From Actinoplanes ianthinogenes (GTDB lineage Bacteria; Actinomycetota; Actinomycetes; Mycobacteriales; Micromonosporaceae), in the NCBI RefSeq assembly GCF_018324205.1, contig NZ_AP023356.1, forward strand, positions 3,365,501 to 3,429,500: 64,000 nt of DNA, written 5' to 3'. Below, one piece after another: positions 8,770-17,537 of this stretch. Position numbers and translations under genes: made by a program. Numbering within the stretch: the stretch's first letter is position 1; each line of letters starts with the position of its first letter. Under the pieces are notes generated by a model. It worked only from the letters and a program-made list of their open reading frames with translations, had not been told where the DNA came from and ran no database searches.

Positions 8770-9510
8770 CTACACCGCCGCGGCGATTTCCCGGTTCAGG
8801 GCGGCGGCCTCGGTCAGAGCGGCGAACGCCCGCAGGTCCGTGGTCCGCTCCGGATGCCACTGCACGCCCAGCGCGAAGGTGTGCCCGGGATGTTCGATGA
8901 TCTCCACCACCCGGTCGTCCGGGCACCAGCCGGTCGCCACGAACTCACCCGGATCGGCGACCGCCTGATGGTGGAACGAGTTCACCGTGGTCTGCCGGCC
9001 GAACAGGTCGTGCGCCAGGGACCCGGCGGCGGTCACCACGTCGTGCCGGCCGTAGTCGCCGGCCCCGGCCGCGAGCGGATCGGTGCCGGTCGCGCCCCGG
9101 TGCCGGTCGTGCCCGATCAGGTCCGGCAGGTGCTGGTGCAGCGAGCCACCGGTGGCCACCGCCATCACCTGGTGTCCCCGGCAGACCCCGAGCACCGGCA
9201 GGTCGGCGTCGAGGGCGGCGCGCATCAGCATCAGCTCGGCGGCGTCGCGCCCGGCGTCCGCCTCGGTCTCCGGGTGCGGTCTCTCCCCCCAGTGCGCCGG
9301 ATCCACGTCGCCGCCTCCGGTGAACACGATGCCGTCCAGCGACTCGAGCACGTCGGTGCCGGGGTCGTCCGGGGTGATCAGCACCGCTCGCCCTCCGCTG
9401 GCGTGCACCGCTTTGACATAGGTCATCGGCAGCATGCCGGCGTAGAGGTCGTTGCGGCCGTACCGCACCTGCTCCGCGTACGCGGTAAGGCCGATCAGCG
9501 GTCTGCGCAT
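8770..9510 (-). CDS. Class I glutamine-amidotransferase-fold hydrolase, PuuD type (copy 1)
   Basis: 246 residues of the peptidase C26 / gamma-glutamyl-gamma-aminobutyrate hydrolase family. The nucleophile lies in GVCRGHQ and the His/Glu pair in VQWHPE; FTGGGDVDP precedes it as expected. The family cleaves gamma-glutamyl amides such as gamma-Glu-GABA, releasing glutamate at the end of the gamma-glutamylated putrescine pathway. It is the last gene of the minus-strand operon containing the GS-like ligase and aldehyde dehydrogenase, 15 bp after a paralogue. Exact substrate is inferred from context. Confidence 0.85.
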   Translation of the reverse strand: MRRPLIGLTAYAEQVRYGRNDLYAGMLPMTYVKAVHASGGRAVLITPDDPGTDVLESLDGIVFTGGGDVDPAHWGERPHPETEADAGRDAAELMLMRAALDADLPVLGVCRGHQVMAVATGGSLHQHLPDLIGHDRHRGATGTDPLAAGAGDYGRHDVVTAAGSLAHDLFGRQTTVNSFHHQAVADPGEFVATGWCPDDRVVEIIEHPGHTFALGVQWHPERTTDLRAFAALTEAAALNREIAAAV

Positions 9511-9525
9511 GGGGGTGTGGTCCTC

Positions 9526-10218
9526 CTAGCTCCGTTCGGCTGCCGCCGCCACCAGGGCGCCGAAGATCCGTTTGTCCCGGCCGACCTCGGGATGCCACTG
9601 CACGCCGAGCACGAAGCTCCGGTCCAGGTCCTCGACCGCCTCCGGCAGGCCGTCCTCGGCCCGGCCGGTGACGACCAGTTTCCCGGGATCGGCGACGCCC
9701 TGATGGTGGAAGCAGTTGATGGTGACGTCCTCGCCCATCAGGCCGGCGATCCGGCTGCCGGGGGTGAAGACGGCGTCGTGCCGCCCGTACACCGCCGGGG
9801 CGGGGCGGTGCCGCTCGTGGCCGAGCACATCGGGCAGATGCTGGTGCAGTGCCCCACCGGCGGCGGCGACCAGCAGCTGCATGCCCCGGCAGACGCCGAG
9901 GACCGGCAGGTCCCGGTCGAGGGCCGCCCGGAGCAGCAGAAGTTCGGCTTCGTCCCGTTCCGGGTGGGTCACGGTGTGGATCCCCGGTTCCGCGCCGTAC
10001 AAACCCGGGGAGATGTCCGGACCGCCGGAGAACAGCAGGCCGTCCAGCATCCGGAGCACATCGGTGTCCCGGTCGTCGGGCGGCAGCAGCACCGCCCGGC
10101 CGCCGGCCAGGGTGACCGCGGCGGCGTAGTCGCTCGGAACGAGGGTGGTGGGAAGATCACGCCACACGCCCCAGGACGCGGGCAACTCGTACGTCGTTAT
10201 CCCGATGATCGGACGCAT
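9526..10218 (-). CDS. Class I glutamine-amidotransferase-fold hydrolase, PuuD type (copy 2)
   Basis: 230 residues, paralogous to the next gene downstream (shared FSGGPD/FTGGGD, LPVLGVCRG, HQHLPD, HHQ.VADPG and GVQWHPE blocks). The nucleophilic Cys is in GVCRGMQ; the His/Glu pair in QWHPE. Predicted to hydrolyse gamma-glutamyl amides. Having two copies side by side suggests either two substrates of different chain length or a recent duplication followed by divergence. A perfect 13-bp hairpin lies upstream, separating it from the SDR gene, so it may be transcribed partly on its own. Confidence 0.84.
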   Translation of the reverse strand: MRPIIGITTYELPASWGVWRDLPTTLVPSDYAAAVTLAGGRAVLLPPDDRDTDVLRMLDGLLFSGGPDISPGLYGAEPGIHTVTHPERDEAELLLLRAALDRDLPVLGVCRGMQLLVAAAGGALHQHLPDVLGHERHRPAPAVYGRHDAVFTPGSRIAGLMGEDVTINCFHHQGVADPGKLVVTGRAEDGLPEAVEDLDRSFVLGVQWHPEVGRDKRIFGALVAAAAERS

Positions 10219-10260
10219 CGCACCACCGTAGCCACCGCCCGCCCACGCTCCTCACACAGG

Positions 10261-10290
10261 CGCGCGGCGCCGGTGATCCGGCGCCGCGCG
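10261..10290. terminator. Perfect 13-bp hairpin between SDR and PuuD-type genes
   Basis: Arms 10261-10273 and 10278-10290 are exact reverse complements around a 4-nt loop (TGAT). There is no T-run on either side. It sits 43 bp upstream of the second PuuD-type start and about 107 bp after the SDR stop (minus strand), so it may end or attenuate the upstream operon message. Confidence 0.55.
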
Positions 10291-10396
10291 ACGGGCCCCT
10301 TCAGACCTGCTTCAGACGGGGACCAAGACCCGACTGAACAGGGATTCGACCCCTGTAGTAAAGATCCCGTTCCCCGGCCGGCGGGTGACTAAACGT

Positions 10397-11161
10397 TTAC
10401 AGCGGAGTTACATACGCACCGGTGATCCCGCCGTCGACGACGAACTGCGAGGCGGTCATGAACGAGGCGTCGTCACTGGCCAGGAACGCCACCGCGGCGG
10501 CGATCTCCTCCGGTTCGGCGAACCGGCCCATCGGCACGTGCACCAGGCGGCGGGCGGCCCGCTCCGGGTCCTTGGCGAACAGCTCCATCAGCAGCGGGGT
10601 GGCCACCGGGCCGGGGCAGAGCGCGTTGATCCGGATGCCCTCCCGGGCGAACTGCACGCCCAGCTCCCGGGTCATCGCCAGCACCCCGCCCTTGCTGGCG
10701 GTGTAAGCGATCTGCGAGGTGGCCGCGCCGAGCAGCGCCACGAACGACGCGGTGTTGATGATCGAGCCCTTGCCCTGCCGTTGCATGTGCGGGATCGCGT
10801 ACTTGCAGCAGAAGAAGACGCTGGTCGTGTTGACCTTGAGCACCCGCTCCCACGCGTCCAGCCCGGTGACCAGGATCGAGTCGTCGTCGGGCGGGGAGAT
10901 GCCGGCGTTGTTGAACGCGATGTCGACCCGCCCGTGCCGCTCGGCGACCCCGTCGAAGAGCGCCTTGACCTGCTCCTCGTCGCTGACGTCGCAGGCCACG
11001 AACTCCCCGCCGACCTCGGCGGCGACCGCCTTGCCGGCGTCCTCGGAGATGTCGACGGCCACCACCTTGGCGCCCTCGGCGGCGAACCGCCGGGCGGTGG
11101 CCAGCCCGATCCCGCTCCCGGCGCCGGTGATCACGGCCACCCGGTCCTGCAAGCGCTCCAC
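10397..11161 (-). CDS. Short-chain dehydrogenase/reductase (SDR)
   Basis: 254 residues, classical SDR length. The NAD(P) motif is TGAGSGIGLATA (about 12-23), followed by the NNAG motif (FNNAGISPP) and catalytic Tyr-Lys in YTASKGG, with NALCPGPVATPL after it. The acidic residue after beta-2 (VAVDIS) favours NAD(H). It lies 1 nt after the aldehyde dehydrogenase stop and so is cotranscribed. In canonical Puu clusters this position would hold the gamma-glutamyl-amine oxidase; here an alcohol/amine-type oxidation by the SDR is a possible replacement, which is inference only. Confidence 0.87.
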   Translation of the reverse strand: MERLQDRVAVITGAGSGIGLATARRFAAEGAKVVAVDISEDAGKAVAAEVGGEFVACDVSDEEQVKALFDGVAERHGRVDIAFNNAGISPPDDDSILVTGLDAWERVLKVNTTSVFFCCKYAIPHMQRQGKGSIINTASFVALLGAATSQIAYTASKGGVLAMTRELGVQFAREGIRINALCPGPVATPLLMELFAKDPERAARRLVHVPMGRFAEPEEIAAAVAFLASDDASFMTASQFVVDGGITGAYVTPL

Positions 11162-12523
11162 TCAAGCCCCCATCGAGATAAAGACGTTCTTCACGTCGGT
11201 GAACGACAGCAGCGCGTCCGGACCCAGTTCGCGGCCGAGGCCGGACTGCTTCATCCCGCCGAACGGGGTCCAGTACCGCACCGACGAGTTGCTGTTGACG
11301 CTCAGCGCGCCGGTCTCCACCGCACGGGAGACCCGCAGGGCGCGGCCGACGTCACGGGTCCAGATCGAGCCGGAGAGGCCGTACTCGGTGTCGTTGGCGA
11401 GACGGATCGCCTCGGCCTCGTCGCGGAACGGGAGCACGCTGACGACCGGGCCGAAGATCTCCTCGCGCCAGTGCCGGTCCGCCGCGCCGGAAGCGAGCAG
11501 CACGGTCGGCGGGAACCACCAGCCGTCACTGTCCGGGGCGGAACCACGGAACGCGACGTCGGCACCGTCCACGTACGACGCCACGGTGTCCCGTTGACCG
11601 GAAGAGATCAGTGGGCCCATTTCCGACATCTCACTGGACGGGTCTGCTACCCGAAATTTCGTGACGGCTGGTTCGAGGAGGGCGAGGAACTTGTCGTACA
11701 CCGAAGCCTCGACCAGCAACCGTGACCTCGCGCAACAGTCCTGACCCGCGTTGTCGAAGACCGCGCCCGGCGCGGCCGCCGCCGCGGCCTCGAGATCGGC
11801 ATCCGCGAAGACGACGTTGGCGCTCTTCCCGCCGAGTTCCAGAGTGACCCTTTTGACCTGCTCGGCACAGCCCGCCATGATCGATTTTCCGACCGCGGTG
11901 GAGCCGGTGAAGCAGACCTTGCGGACCGCCGGATGCGTGACGAACCGCTGCCCGACCACGCTCCCCTTGCCCGGCAGCACCTGGAAGACGTCCTCCGGCA
12001 GCCCCGCCTCCAGGGCCAGCTCGCCGAGCCGGATCGCGGTCAGCGGGGTGAGCTCGGCCGGCTTGAGCACGACCGTGTTGCCGGCCGCCAGCGCCGGGGC
12101 GAACCCCCAGCCGGCGATCGGCATCGGGAAGTTCCACGGCACGATGATCCCGACCACGCCGAGCGGCTCGTGGAAGGTCACGTCGAGACCGCCGGGCACC
12201 GGGATCTGCCGGCCGGACAGCCGCTCCGGCGCGCCGGCGTAGTAGTTCAGCACGTCACGGACGTTGCCGGCCTCCCAGCGGGCGTTGCCGATGGTGTGCC
12301 CCGCGTTGCGCACCTCCACCTGCGCCAGCTCCTCCAGGTGGTCCTCGACCACCGTGGCGAAGCGGCGCAGCAGCCGCGCCCGGTCACCGGGCGCGACCGC
12401 GCGCCATCGGTCGAAAGCCTTCTGGGCACGGTCGATGGCCGCGTCGGTGGCGGCCAGGTCCAGCGACGGCACGGTCGTGAAGACCGCGCCCGTCGCCGGG
12501 TTGATCACATCAGTAGTCCCCAC
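11162..12523 (-). CDS. NAD(P)-dependent aldehyde dehydrogenase
   Basis: 453 residues from GTG 12523 (VGTTDVINPATG), chosen because GAGGA lies 7 nt upstream and an upstream ATG would run into the preceding gene. Hallmarks: catalytic Glu in TLELGGKS, catalytic Cys in NAGQDCCARSR, the FTGSTAVGK cofactor loop, and EIFGPVVSV. It would oxidise an aminoaldehyde such as gamma-glutamyl-gamma-aminobutyraldehyde to the acid. It follows the GS-like ligase by 16 nt and precedes the SDR without a gap, which supports a role in amine catabolism. Slightly shorter than the usual 470-490 residues. Confidence 0.92.
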   Translation of the reverse strand: MGTTDVINPATGAVFTTVPSLDLAATDAAIDRAQKAFDRWRAVAPGDRARLLRRFATVVEDHLEELAQVEVRNAGHTIGNARWEAGNVRDVLNYYAGAPERLSGRQIPVPGGLDVTFHEPLGVVGIIVPWNFPMPIAGWGFAPALAAGNTVVLKPAELTPLTAIRLGELALEAGLPEDVFQVLPGKGSVVGQRFVTHPAVRKVCFTGSTAVGKSIMAGCAEQVKRVTLELGGKSANVVFADADLEAAAAAAPGAVFDNAGQDCCARSRLLVEASVYDKFLALLEPAVTKFRVADPSSEMSEMGPLISSGQRDTVASYVDGADVAFRGSAPDSDGWWFPPTVLLASGAADRHWREEIFGPVVSVLPFRDEAEAIRLANDTEYGLSGSIWTRDVGRALRVSRAVETGALSVNSNSSVRYWTPFGGMKQSGLGRELGPDALLSFTDVKNVFISMGA

Positions 12524-12539
12524 GCCAAGATCCTCACAC

Positions 12540-13886
12540 TCAGAGGCGTTCGAATCCACGACGCAGTTCCCAGTCGGTCACCGCGGCGTCGAAAGCCGCC
12601 AGTTCCACCCGGCCCATGTTGGCGTAGTGCGCGACCACATCGGCCCCGAACGCCGCTTCCGCAACCTCCGAGGAGGCCCACAGGTCGGTCGCCTCGCGCA
12701 GCGTCCCCGGCACCCGCCCGGCGGTCGCGTCCAGGTAGGCGTTCCCGGCGAACTCGTCCTCGAGCGGCAGCTCCGCCTCGATGCCGTGCACCGCCCCGGC
12801 CACCAGGGCGGCGATCGCCAGGTACGGGTTCACGTCCCCGCCGGGCACCCGGTTCTCCACCCGCATCCCCTGCCCGTGCCCGGCGATCCGCAGCGCGCAG
12901 GTCCGGTTGTCCACCCCCCAGCGCAGCGCCGTCGGCGCGAACGACCCGGGCTGGTACCGCTTGTACGAGTTGATGTTCGGCGCGAACAGCAGGCTGAACT
13001 CGCGCATCGTGGCGAGCAGCCCGGCGATCGCCCGCTGCCCGATCTCGCTCAGATGCGCCGGCCCGTCGCCGAGCATCGCCGACCGGTCGTCCGCGCCGCG
13101 CAGCGAGAAGTGGATGTGGCAGGAGTTGCCCTCGCGCTCGTTCGGCTTGGCCATGAAGGTGAGCGCCATCCCCTCCTGGGCGGCGATCTCCTTGGCCCCG
13201 TTCTTGTAGATGACGTGGTTGTCGGCGCAGGTGAGCGCGTCGGCGTACCGGAACGCGATCTCGTGCTGACCGAAATTGCACTCGCCCTTGGCGCTCTCCG
13301 GGAGCAGGCCGGCGCCGTACATGTCGTTCCTGATCCGGCGCAGCAGCGGCTCGACCCGCGCGGTGCCGAGCAGCGAGTAGTCCACGTTGTACTGGTTCGC
13401 CGGGGTCAAGCCGCGGTAGCCGAGCGCGTGCGCGTGCTCATAGCTGTCCCGGTACAGGACGAACTCCAGCTCGGTCCCGGCGAACGCCGTCAGGCCGTGC
13501 GCCGCCAGCCGGTCCAGCTGGCGGCGCAGGATCTGCCGCGGTGACGCCGGCACCGGCTCTCCCGCGGTGTCGAACAGGTCGGCCAGCACCAGCGCGGTGC
13601 CCGGCTGCCACGGCACCGGGCGCAACGTGCGGAAGTCCGGCCGCATCACGAAGTCGCCGTACCCGGTGGACCAGGAGGACATCTCGTACCCGTCCACGGT
13701 GTTCATGTCGACGTCGACCGCGAGCAGGTAGTTGCACCCCTCGCTGCCGCCGCTCGCCACCTCGTCCATGAAATACCGGCCGTGCAGCCGCTTGCCCTGC
13801 AAACGGCCCTGCATGTCGGTGAGCGCCAGCAGCACCGTGTCGATGCTGCCGTTGCCGACCGCGACGTCGAGGTCCTCGAGATCCAT
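12540..13886 (-). CDS. Glutamine-synthetase-family ligase (gamma-glutamyl amine/polyamine ligase, GlnA3/GlnA4/PuuA type)
   Basis: 448 residues from ATG 13886 (MDLEDLDVAVGNGSIDTVLLALTD). GS family signatures are present: catalytic E-block ELEFVLY, the GQHEIAFRYADAL region, NSCHIHFSLR (ATP/ammonia-site His) and NRVPGGDVNPYLAIAA. The N-terminus (D-M-Q-G-R-L-Q-G-K-R) and the absence of the usual adenylylation tail mark it as one of the actinobacterial GlnA-like enzymes, which join glutamate to polyamines or ethanolamine rather than ammonia. The neighbours (permease, aldehyde dehydrogenase, PuuD-type hydrolases) fit this; the actual amine is unknown. Confidence 0.88.
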   Translation of the reverse strand: MDLEDLDVAVGNGSIDTVLLALTDMQGRLQGKRLHGRYFMDEVASGGSEGCNYLLAVDVDMNTVDGYEMSSWSTGYGDFVMRPDFRTLRPVPWQPGTALVLADLFDTAGEPVPASPRQILRRQLDRLAAHGLTAFAGTELEFVLYRDSYEHAHALGYRGLTPANQYNVDYSLLGTARVEPLLRRIRNDMYGAGLLPESAKGECNFGQHEIAFRYADALTCADNHVIYKNGAKEIAAQEGMALTFMAKPNEREGNSCHIHFSLRGADDRSAMLGDGPAHLSEIGQRAIAGLLATMREFSLLFAPNINSYKRYQPGSFAPTALRWGVDNRTCALRIAGHGQGMRVENRVPGGDVNPYLAIAALVAGAVHGIEAELPLEDEFAGNAYLDATAGRVPGTLREATDLWASSEVAEAAFGADVVAHYANMGRVELAAFDAAVTDWELRRGFERL

Positions 13887-13899
13887 GGGTCCAGTCCTA

Positions 13900-15432
13900 T
13901 CAGTCGTTGGCCGTCGGCATGGTCTGCTCGCCGTGTGCCGCCTTCTCCAGCAGGTTCGATCGGGGTCCGGTGAACCACTTCCGGGCGCCCGCGAACCACC
14001 AGATCGTCGCCCCACCGAGCACCACGGCCACCGCGAAGATCGTGTAGTTGAAGTTCTTCGCGGTGATCGGACCGGCCGTCGGCAGCACGAACAGCACGCA
14101 GATGACACCTACCCAGACGATCGCGGTCCAACCGATCACCGCGCTCCACCGGCCGAGCTGCCACGGGCCGGGCTCGAACTCCGCGTTGCGGCGGCGCAGG
14201 AAGACCGGGCCGACGTACGCGATGTACAACCCGATCACCGCGATCGAGGTGGCCGCCAGGTACGCCGTGGTGTTCCAGAGCGACGGCAGCACCAGGATCG
14301 TGGAGATGGTCACGCACAGCCAGATCGAGTTGGTCGGGGTGCCGGTCCGCGGGTTGACCTGCTTCCACAGCCGGGAGCCGGGCAGCGCGCCGTCCCGGGC
14401 GAACGCGTAGGACATCCGCGAGTTCGCGGTGACCGAGGCCATCCCGCAGAACCACTGCGCGACCATGCAGATGAACAGCAGGAACGTGCCCACGTCGTGC
14501 CCGGCCGCGTCGATGAAGATCTGCGCCGGTGGCAGCCCCAGCGAGGTGGTCGCCGACCCGTCGTAGTCCTGGATGGACCAGGTGATCGCGAACAGCAGCA
14601 CGAACCCGGCGATCACCGACACCACCACCGACATCACGATGCCCCGCGGCGCCGCGTTCGCCGCGTCGTGCGTCTCCTCGGCGACGTGCGCGGAGGCGTC
14701 GTACCCGGTGTAGGTGTACTGCGCCATCAGCAGTCCGATCAGGACGGCGTACACGGTCGCCCCGGTGAAGTCGAACCCGGTCGCGTTCTTCACCTCGAAG
14801 AACACCTCGGAGATCGGCTTGTGCTGGTCCGGCAGCACGGCCAGCAGCACCACGATCACGCCGACGCCGATCAGGTGCCACCACGCGCTGACGTCGGAGA
14901 GCACCCGCACCAGGTTCACGCCGAACGTGTTCAGCAAGCCGTGCACCACGATGATGACCAGGAAGATCAGGAAGGTCCGCGGCGTGGTGACCTCCATGTC
15001 GAAGGTCAGGCTCAGGAACGCCGCCGTGGTGATCGCCGCCCCGAAGTCGATCGCCGCGGTCACCGCGACCTCGCCGAGGAAGTTGAACCAGCCGATGAAC
15101 CAGGCCCAGGCGGCCTTGTTCCGTTTGGCCAGCGCCGCGGCCCACCAGTACAGCGCGCCGGCCGTCGGATAGGCCGAGCAGACCTCGGCCATGGCCAGCG
15201 CCACCAGGGTGACCATGCCACCCACGAAGAGCCAGCCGAGCGTGATCGCCATGGGGCCGCCGGCGTTCATCGCGATCCCGTAGGAGGTGATCGCACCGGC
15301 CAGAATCGAAATGATCGAGAAGGAGACGGCGAAGTTGGAGAAGCCGGACAACCGGCGGTGAAGTTCCTGTTTGTACCCGAGTTGCGCTAGTCGTTCTTCA
15401 TCGGTTCCGGTGACGGCTGGTTCACTGCTCAT
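13900..15432 (-). CDS. APC-superfamily amino acid/amine permease
   Basis: 510 residues from ATG 15432 (MSSEPAVTGTDEERLAQLGYKQEL), with AAGGGAG 7 nt upstream. About twelve hydrophobic segments follow an N-terminal cytoplasmic stretch; FSNFAVSFSIISILAGAI and the GGP segment in TM1-2, and YDASAHVAEETHDA after TM6 are typical of APC transporters of the GABA/amino-acid permease group. First gene of the predicted permease-ligase-dehydrogenase-SDR-hydrolase operon, so it probably imports the amine that is then gamma-glutamylated. Divergent from an ECF sigma factor across 357 bp. Confidence 0.9.
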   Translation of the reverse strand: MSSEPAVTGTDEERLAQLGYKQELHRRLSGFSNFAVSFSIISILAGAITSYGIAMNAGGPMAITLGWLFVGGMVTLVALAMAEVCSAYPTAGALYWWAAALAKRNKAAWAWFIGWFNFLGEVAVTAAIDFGAAITTAAFLSLTFDMEVTTPRTFLIFLVIIVVHGLLNTFGVNLVRVLSDVSAWWHLIGVGVIVVLLAVLPDQHKPISEVFFEVKNATGFDFTGATVYAVLIGLLMAQYTYTGYDASAHVAEETHDAANAAPRGIVMSVVVSVIAGFVLLFAITWSIQDYDGSATTSLGLPPAQIFIDAAGHDVGTFLLFICMVAQWFCGMASVTANSRMSYAFARDGALPGSRLWKQVNPRTGTPTNSIWLCVTISTILVLPSLWNTTAYLAATSIAVIGLYIAYVGPVFLRRRNAEFEPGPWQLGRWSAVIGWTAIVWVGVICVLFVLPTAGPITAKNFNYTIFAVAVVLGGATIWWFAGARKWFTGPRSNLLEKAAHGEQTMPTAND

Positions 15433-15789
15433 GCGCGAGCTCCCTTGCCGAAGGTGTGACCTGAGCCACGGGTTTCGGTGATGATCGCTCCGCTGTGTTA
15501 CGGCCGTCAATGATCAGCGTTAATTGCGTTGCCGGTTGTCCTGCCCGGTGCGAACCTTGCTCTCACCGGACGTTCGGGAAGCCCTCGGCAAGCTCCTCAC
15601 GTCCCGGTTGTCGACAACCTTCCCGCGGTGGTGCGGGGCGCGGTCACTCTCTCTTCCCGCACGCGGCCTGTGCCGCGAGCGCCCGCCCCGCACCACCGCC
15701 CACCTTTCTCGTCCCGACCCCCAACCTTTTCCCGCGACTTATCGTCTTGGCTGGTATGTCACCTCCAGTTCGGTCGGGAAGGGGCGGAT
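15433..15789. other. Divergent intergenic region, permease / ECF sigma factor
   Basis: 357 bp without a convincing gene. The permease-proximal part (15480-15535) is A/T-richer and contains TTGACG and GTAAC-type words on the minus strand that could belong to a promoter; the spacing does not give a clean -35/-10 pair. The sigma-factor-proximal part holds AAGGGG 5 nt before its GTG start. Open frames here run into the sigma gene and have poor coding character. Confidence 0.5.
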
Positions 15790-16308
15790 GTGGACGCTCT
15801 CGCACCTGACTTCGACGCATTCATCCGGGCCAGAACACCGGCGTTGCTGCGGTCGGCGTACCTGCTGACCGGTGACCAGCACCTGGCCGAGGATCTCGTG
15901 CAGAGCGCGCTGGGCCAGACCCACCGCGCCTGGCGCCGGCTGTACGCCAGCGGCAACGCCGAGGCGTACACCCGCAAGACCATGTATCACCTGCAGGTCT
16001 CTCGCTGGCGACGCCGGCGGGTGGCCGAAACGCCGGCCGGTGACCTGCCGGACCTGCCCGGCGGACAACCCGACCACGCCGACCAGACGGTGCTGCGACT
16101 GTCGTTGCGCAGCGCGCTGGACCGGCTCACCCGCAAGCAGCGCGCGGTGATCGTCCTGCGGTTCTTCGACGACCTGACCGAGGCCCAGGCGGCGGACGTC
16201 CTGGGGGTCAGCGTCGGCACCGTCAAGAGTCAGACCGCGAAGGCGCTCGAGCGGCTGCGGGTCCTCGCGCCGGAACTCAGCGATGTGGTGACGGGAGACG
16301 CACGATGA
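15790..16308 (+). CDS. ECF sigma factor, SigE-family type
   Basis: 172 residues from GTG 15790 (VDALAPDFDAFIRARTP), with AAGGGG 5 nt upstream; a longer frame upstream lacks coding character. Region 2 (10-80: LLRSAYLLTGDQHLAEDLVQSAL, then W-R-R-L and YHLQVSRWRRRR) binds the -10 element; region 4 (105-165: LDRLTRKQRAVIVLRFFDDLTEAQAADVLGVSVGTVKSQ) binds the -35. It directs RNA polymerase to a small regulon. The stop overlaps the start of a single-pass membrane protein (ATGA), which is the probable anti-sigma or sensor partner. Confidence 0.92.
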   Translation: MDALAPDFDAFIRARTPALLRSAYLLTGDQHLAEDLVQSALGQTHRAWRRLYASGNAEAYTRKTMYHLQVSRWRRRRVAETPAGDLPDLPGGQPDHADQTVLRLSLRSALDRLTRKQRAVIVLRFFDDLTEAQAADVLGVSVGTVKSQTAKALERLRVLAPELSDVVTGDAR

Positions 16309-17465
16309 TCGAGATCGACAACCTGCGCCGGGGACTGAGCGCGATGGCCGAGCAGGCGGAACCCGTCGACCTGCGGGACCGGGCCCTGGCCACCTCCCGG
16401 CGCATCCGGGTCCGCCGCACCGCCGCGACCGCCGCGGCCGGGATCGCCGCCGTGGTCGTCGCGCTGAGCGCCGCGGTCGCGGTCCGCACCGACCGGCCAC
16501 CCGCGCCGGCCGACACCCCGGCGCCCACCGCACCGGCGCCGACCGCGCTGCCGGCCGAGCCGGGAGACGCCCAACCGGACCTCGGCCCGTTCGACACGGC
16601 CACCGTCACGGTGCCGTCCTGGGGCTCCGCCGCCGACCCCACCTGCCCCACCGGCCGGATCACGCTGACCGGCGGCCAGTACCAGCGGAACGGGGCGGGC
16701 CGGACGGTGAACGTGCTGTCCTCGGTCGCGGTCGACGTCGACCGGGACGGCGTCAAGGACTACGTGGCACACCTGATGTGCGGTGAGGGGCCGGAAGCGG
16801 GCGGCAGCCAGATCGTCGCGTTCCGGCGCGACGGCCGGGAGCTGAAGCCGATCGGCCGGGTGGTCGGGACCCAGGACGGCATCGCCATGATGGATTACGT
16901 CGAGGCTCGTGACGGCGGCCGGATCGCGGTGCTGGTCTCGGCGGAGTACACCGACGGCGGGCAGAACAGCGTGCCGAACCAGTGGCGCACCTATGCCTGG
17001 CGGGACGGCCGGTTCCGGCAGGTGGACGGGCCGCGGACGTTCCCGCCGGCGCCGCCCGCGGCCCGGCTGACCGTCGCCGCCTCCCCACTCGCCTTCCAGA
17101 CGGCCGGCGACGGGTACACCGGCCGGCTGACGGTGACGGTGCGCAACGCCGGCGCCGTCGACGTGGACCGGCTCGAAATCCTGCTCGTGCTGCCGGTCCA
17201 GGTCCGGCCGACGGGTGCGGGCTGGGCGGGCTGCGTCACCCGGCCCGGCGGCGACGACACGGCGCTGGTCTGCACCGTCGCCGGCCCGCGGGCGCGGTCG
17301 AGTGTCGCGGTCCCGTTCGCCTTCGTCGCGGCCGGCAAGCCGGTGGTGGCCGACGATCCGGTGAACCTCGGCAACCACTACGTGTCGATCTCGCAGCCAC
17401 CGCCGTACGACGGGCAGGTTCTGATCAACGAACCGGAGGCGATCATCCCGATCACCGTGCCGTGA
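16305..17465 (+). CDS. Single-pass membrane protein cotranscribed with the ECF sigma factor
   Basis: 386 residues. A cytosolic N-terminus of about 35 residues (LRRGLSAMAEQAEPVDLRDRAL) precedes one membrane helix (about 40-60) and a Pro/Ala-rich spacer (65-85), so most of the protein is outside. The outer part has an Asp-rich loop D-V-D-R-D-G-V-K-D resembling an EF-hand/dockerin-type calcium site (about 142-152), and a C-terminal beta-sandwich-like segment (250-380, LTVTVRNAGAVDVDRLEI). ATGA overlap with the sigma gene implies linked function; anti-sigma activity is plausible but no zinc-binding or ASD motif is seen. Confidence 0.72.
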   Translation: MIEIDNLRRGLSAMAEQAEPVDLRDRALATSRRIRVRRTAATAAAGIAAVVVALSAAVAVRTDRPPAPADTPAPTAPAPTALPAEPGDAQPDLGPFDTATVTVPSWGSAADPTCPTGRITLTGGQYQRNGAGRTVNVLSSVAVDVDRDGVKDYVAHLMCGEGPEAGGSQIVAFRRDGRELKPIGRVVGTQDGIAMMDYVEARDGGRIAVLVSAEYTDGGQNSVPNQWRTYAWRDGRFRQVDGPRTFPPAPPAARLTVAASPLAFQTAGDGYTGRLTVTVRNAGAVDVDRLEILLVLPVQVRPTGAGWAGCVTRPGGDDTALVCTVAGPRARSSVAVPFAFVAAGKPVVADDPVNLGNHYVSISQPPPYDGQVLINEPEAIIPITVP

Positions 17466-17487
17466 GCCGGGCGCGGTGACGGCGAAG

Positions 17488-17518
17488 CGCCCGCCCCGGT
17501 GCGCGACCGGGGCGGGCG
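17488..17518. terminator. 13-bp hairpin between convergent genes
   Basis: Arms 17488-17500 and 17506-17518 are exact reverse complements with a GCGCG loop. It lies 23 bp after the sigma-operon stop (plus) and 20 bp after the ABC permease stop (minus), the expected place for a two-way terminator. Confidence 0.7.
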
Positions 17519-17537
17519 TTCGGGCGTACCGAAGCAA

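Noticed and set aside
10339..10355. A tRNA T-arm-like hairpin (CAGGG...CCCTG with a TTCGA loop)
   Set aside because: No acceptor, D or anticodon arms of suitable spacing on either strand; the loop on the relevant strand starts with G instead of T. A chance stem.
15433..15535. GlnR-like nitrogen-control box upstream of the permease operon
   Set aside because: A GTAAC half-site is present, but the second half is poor and spacing was not convincing; not enough to call.
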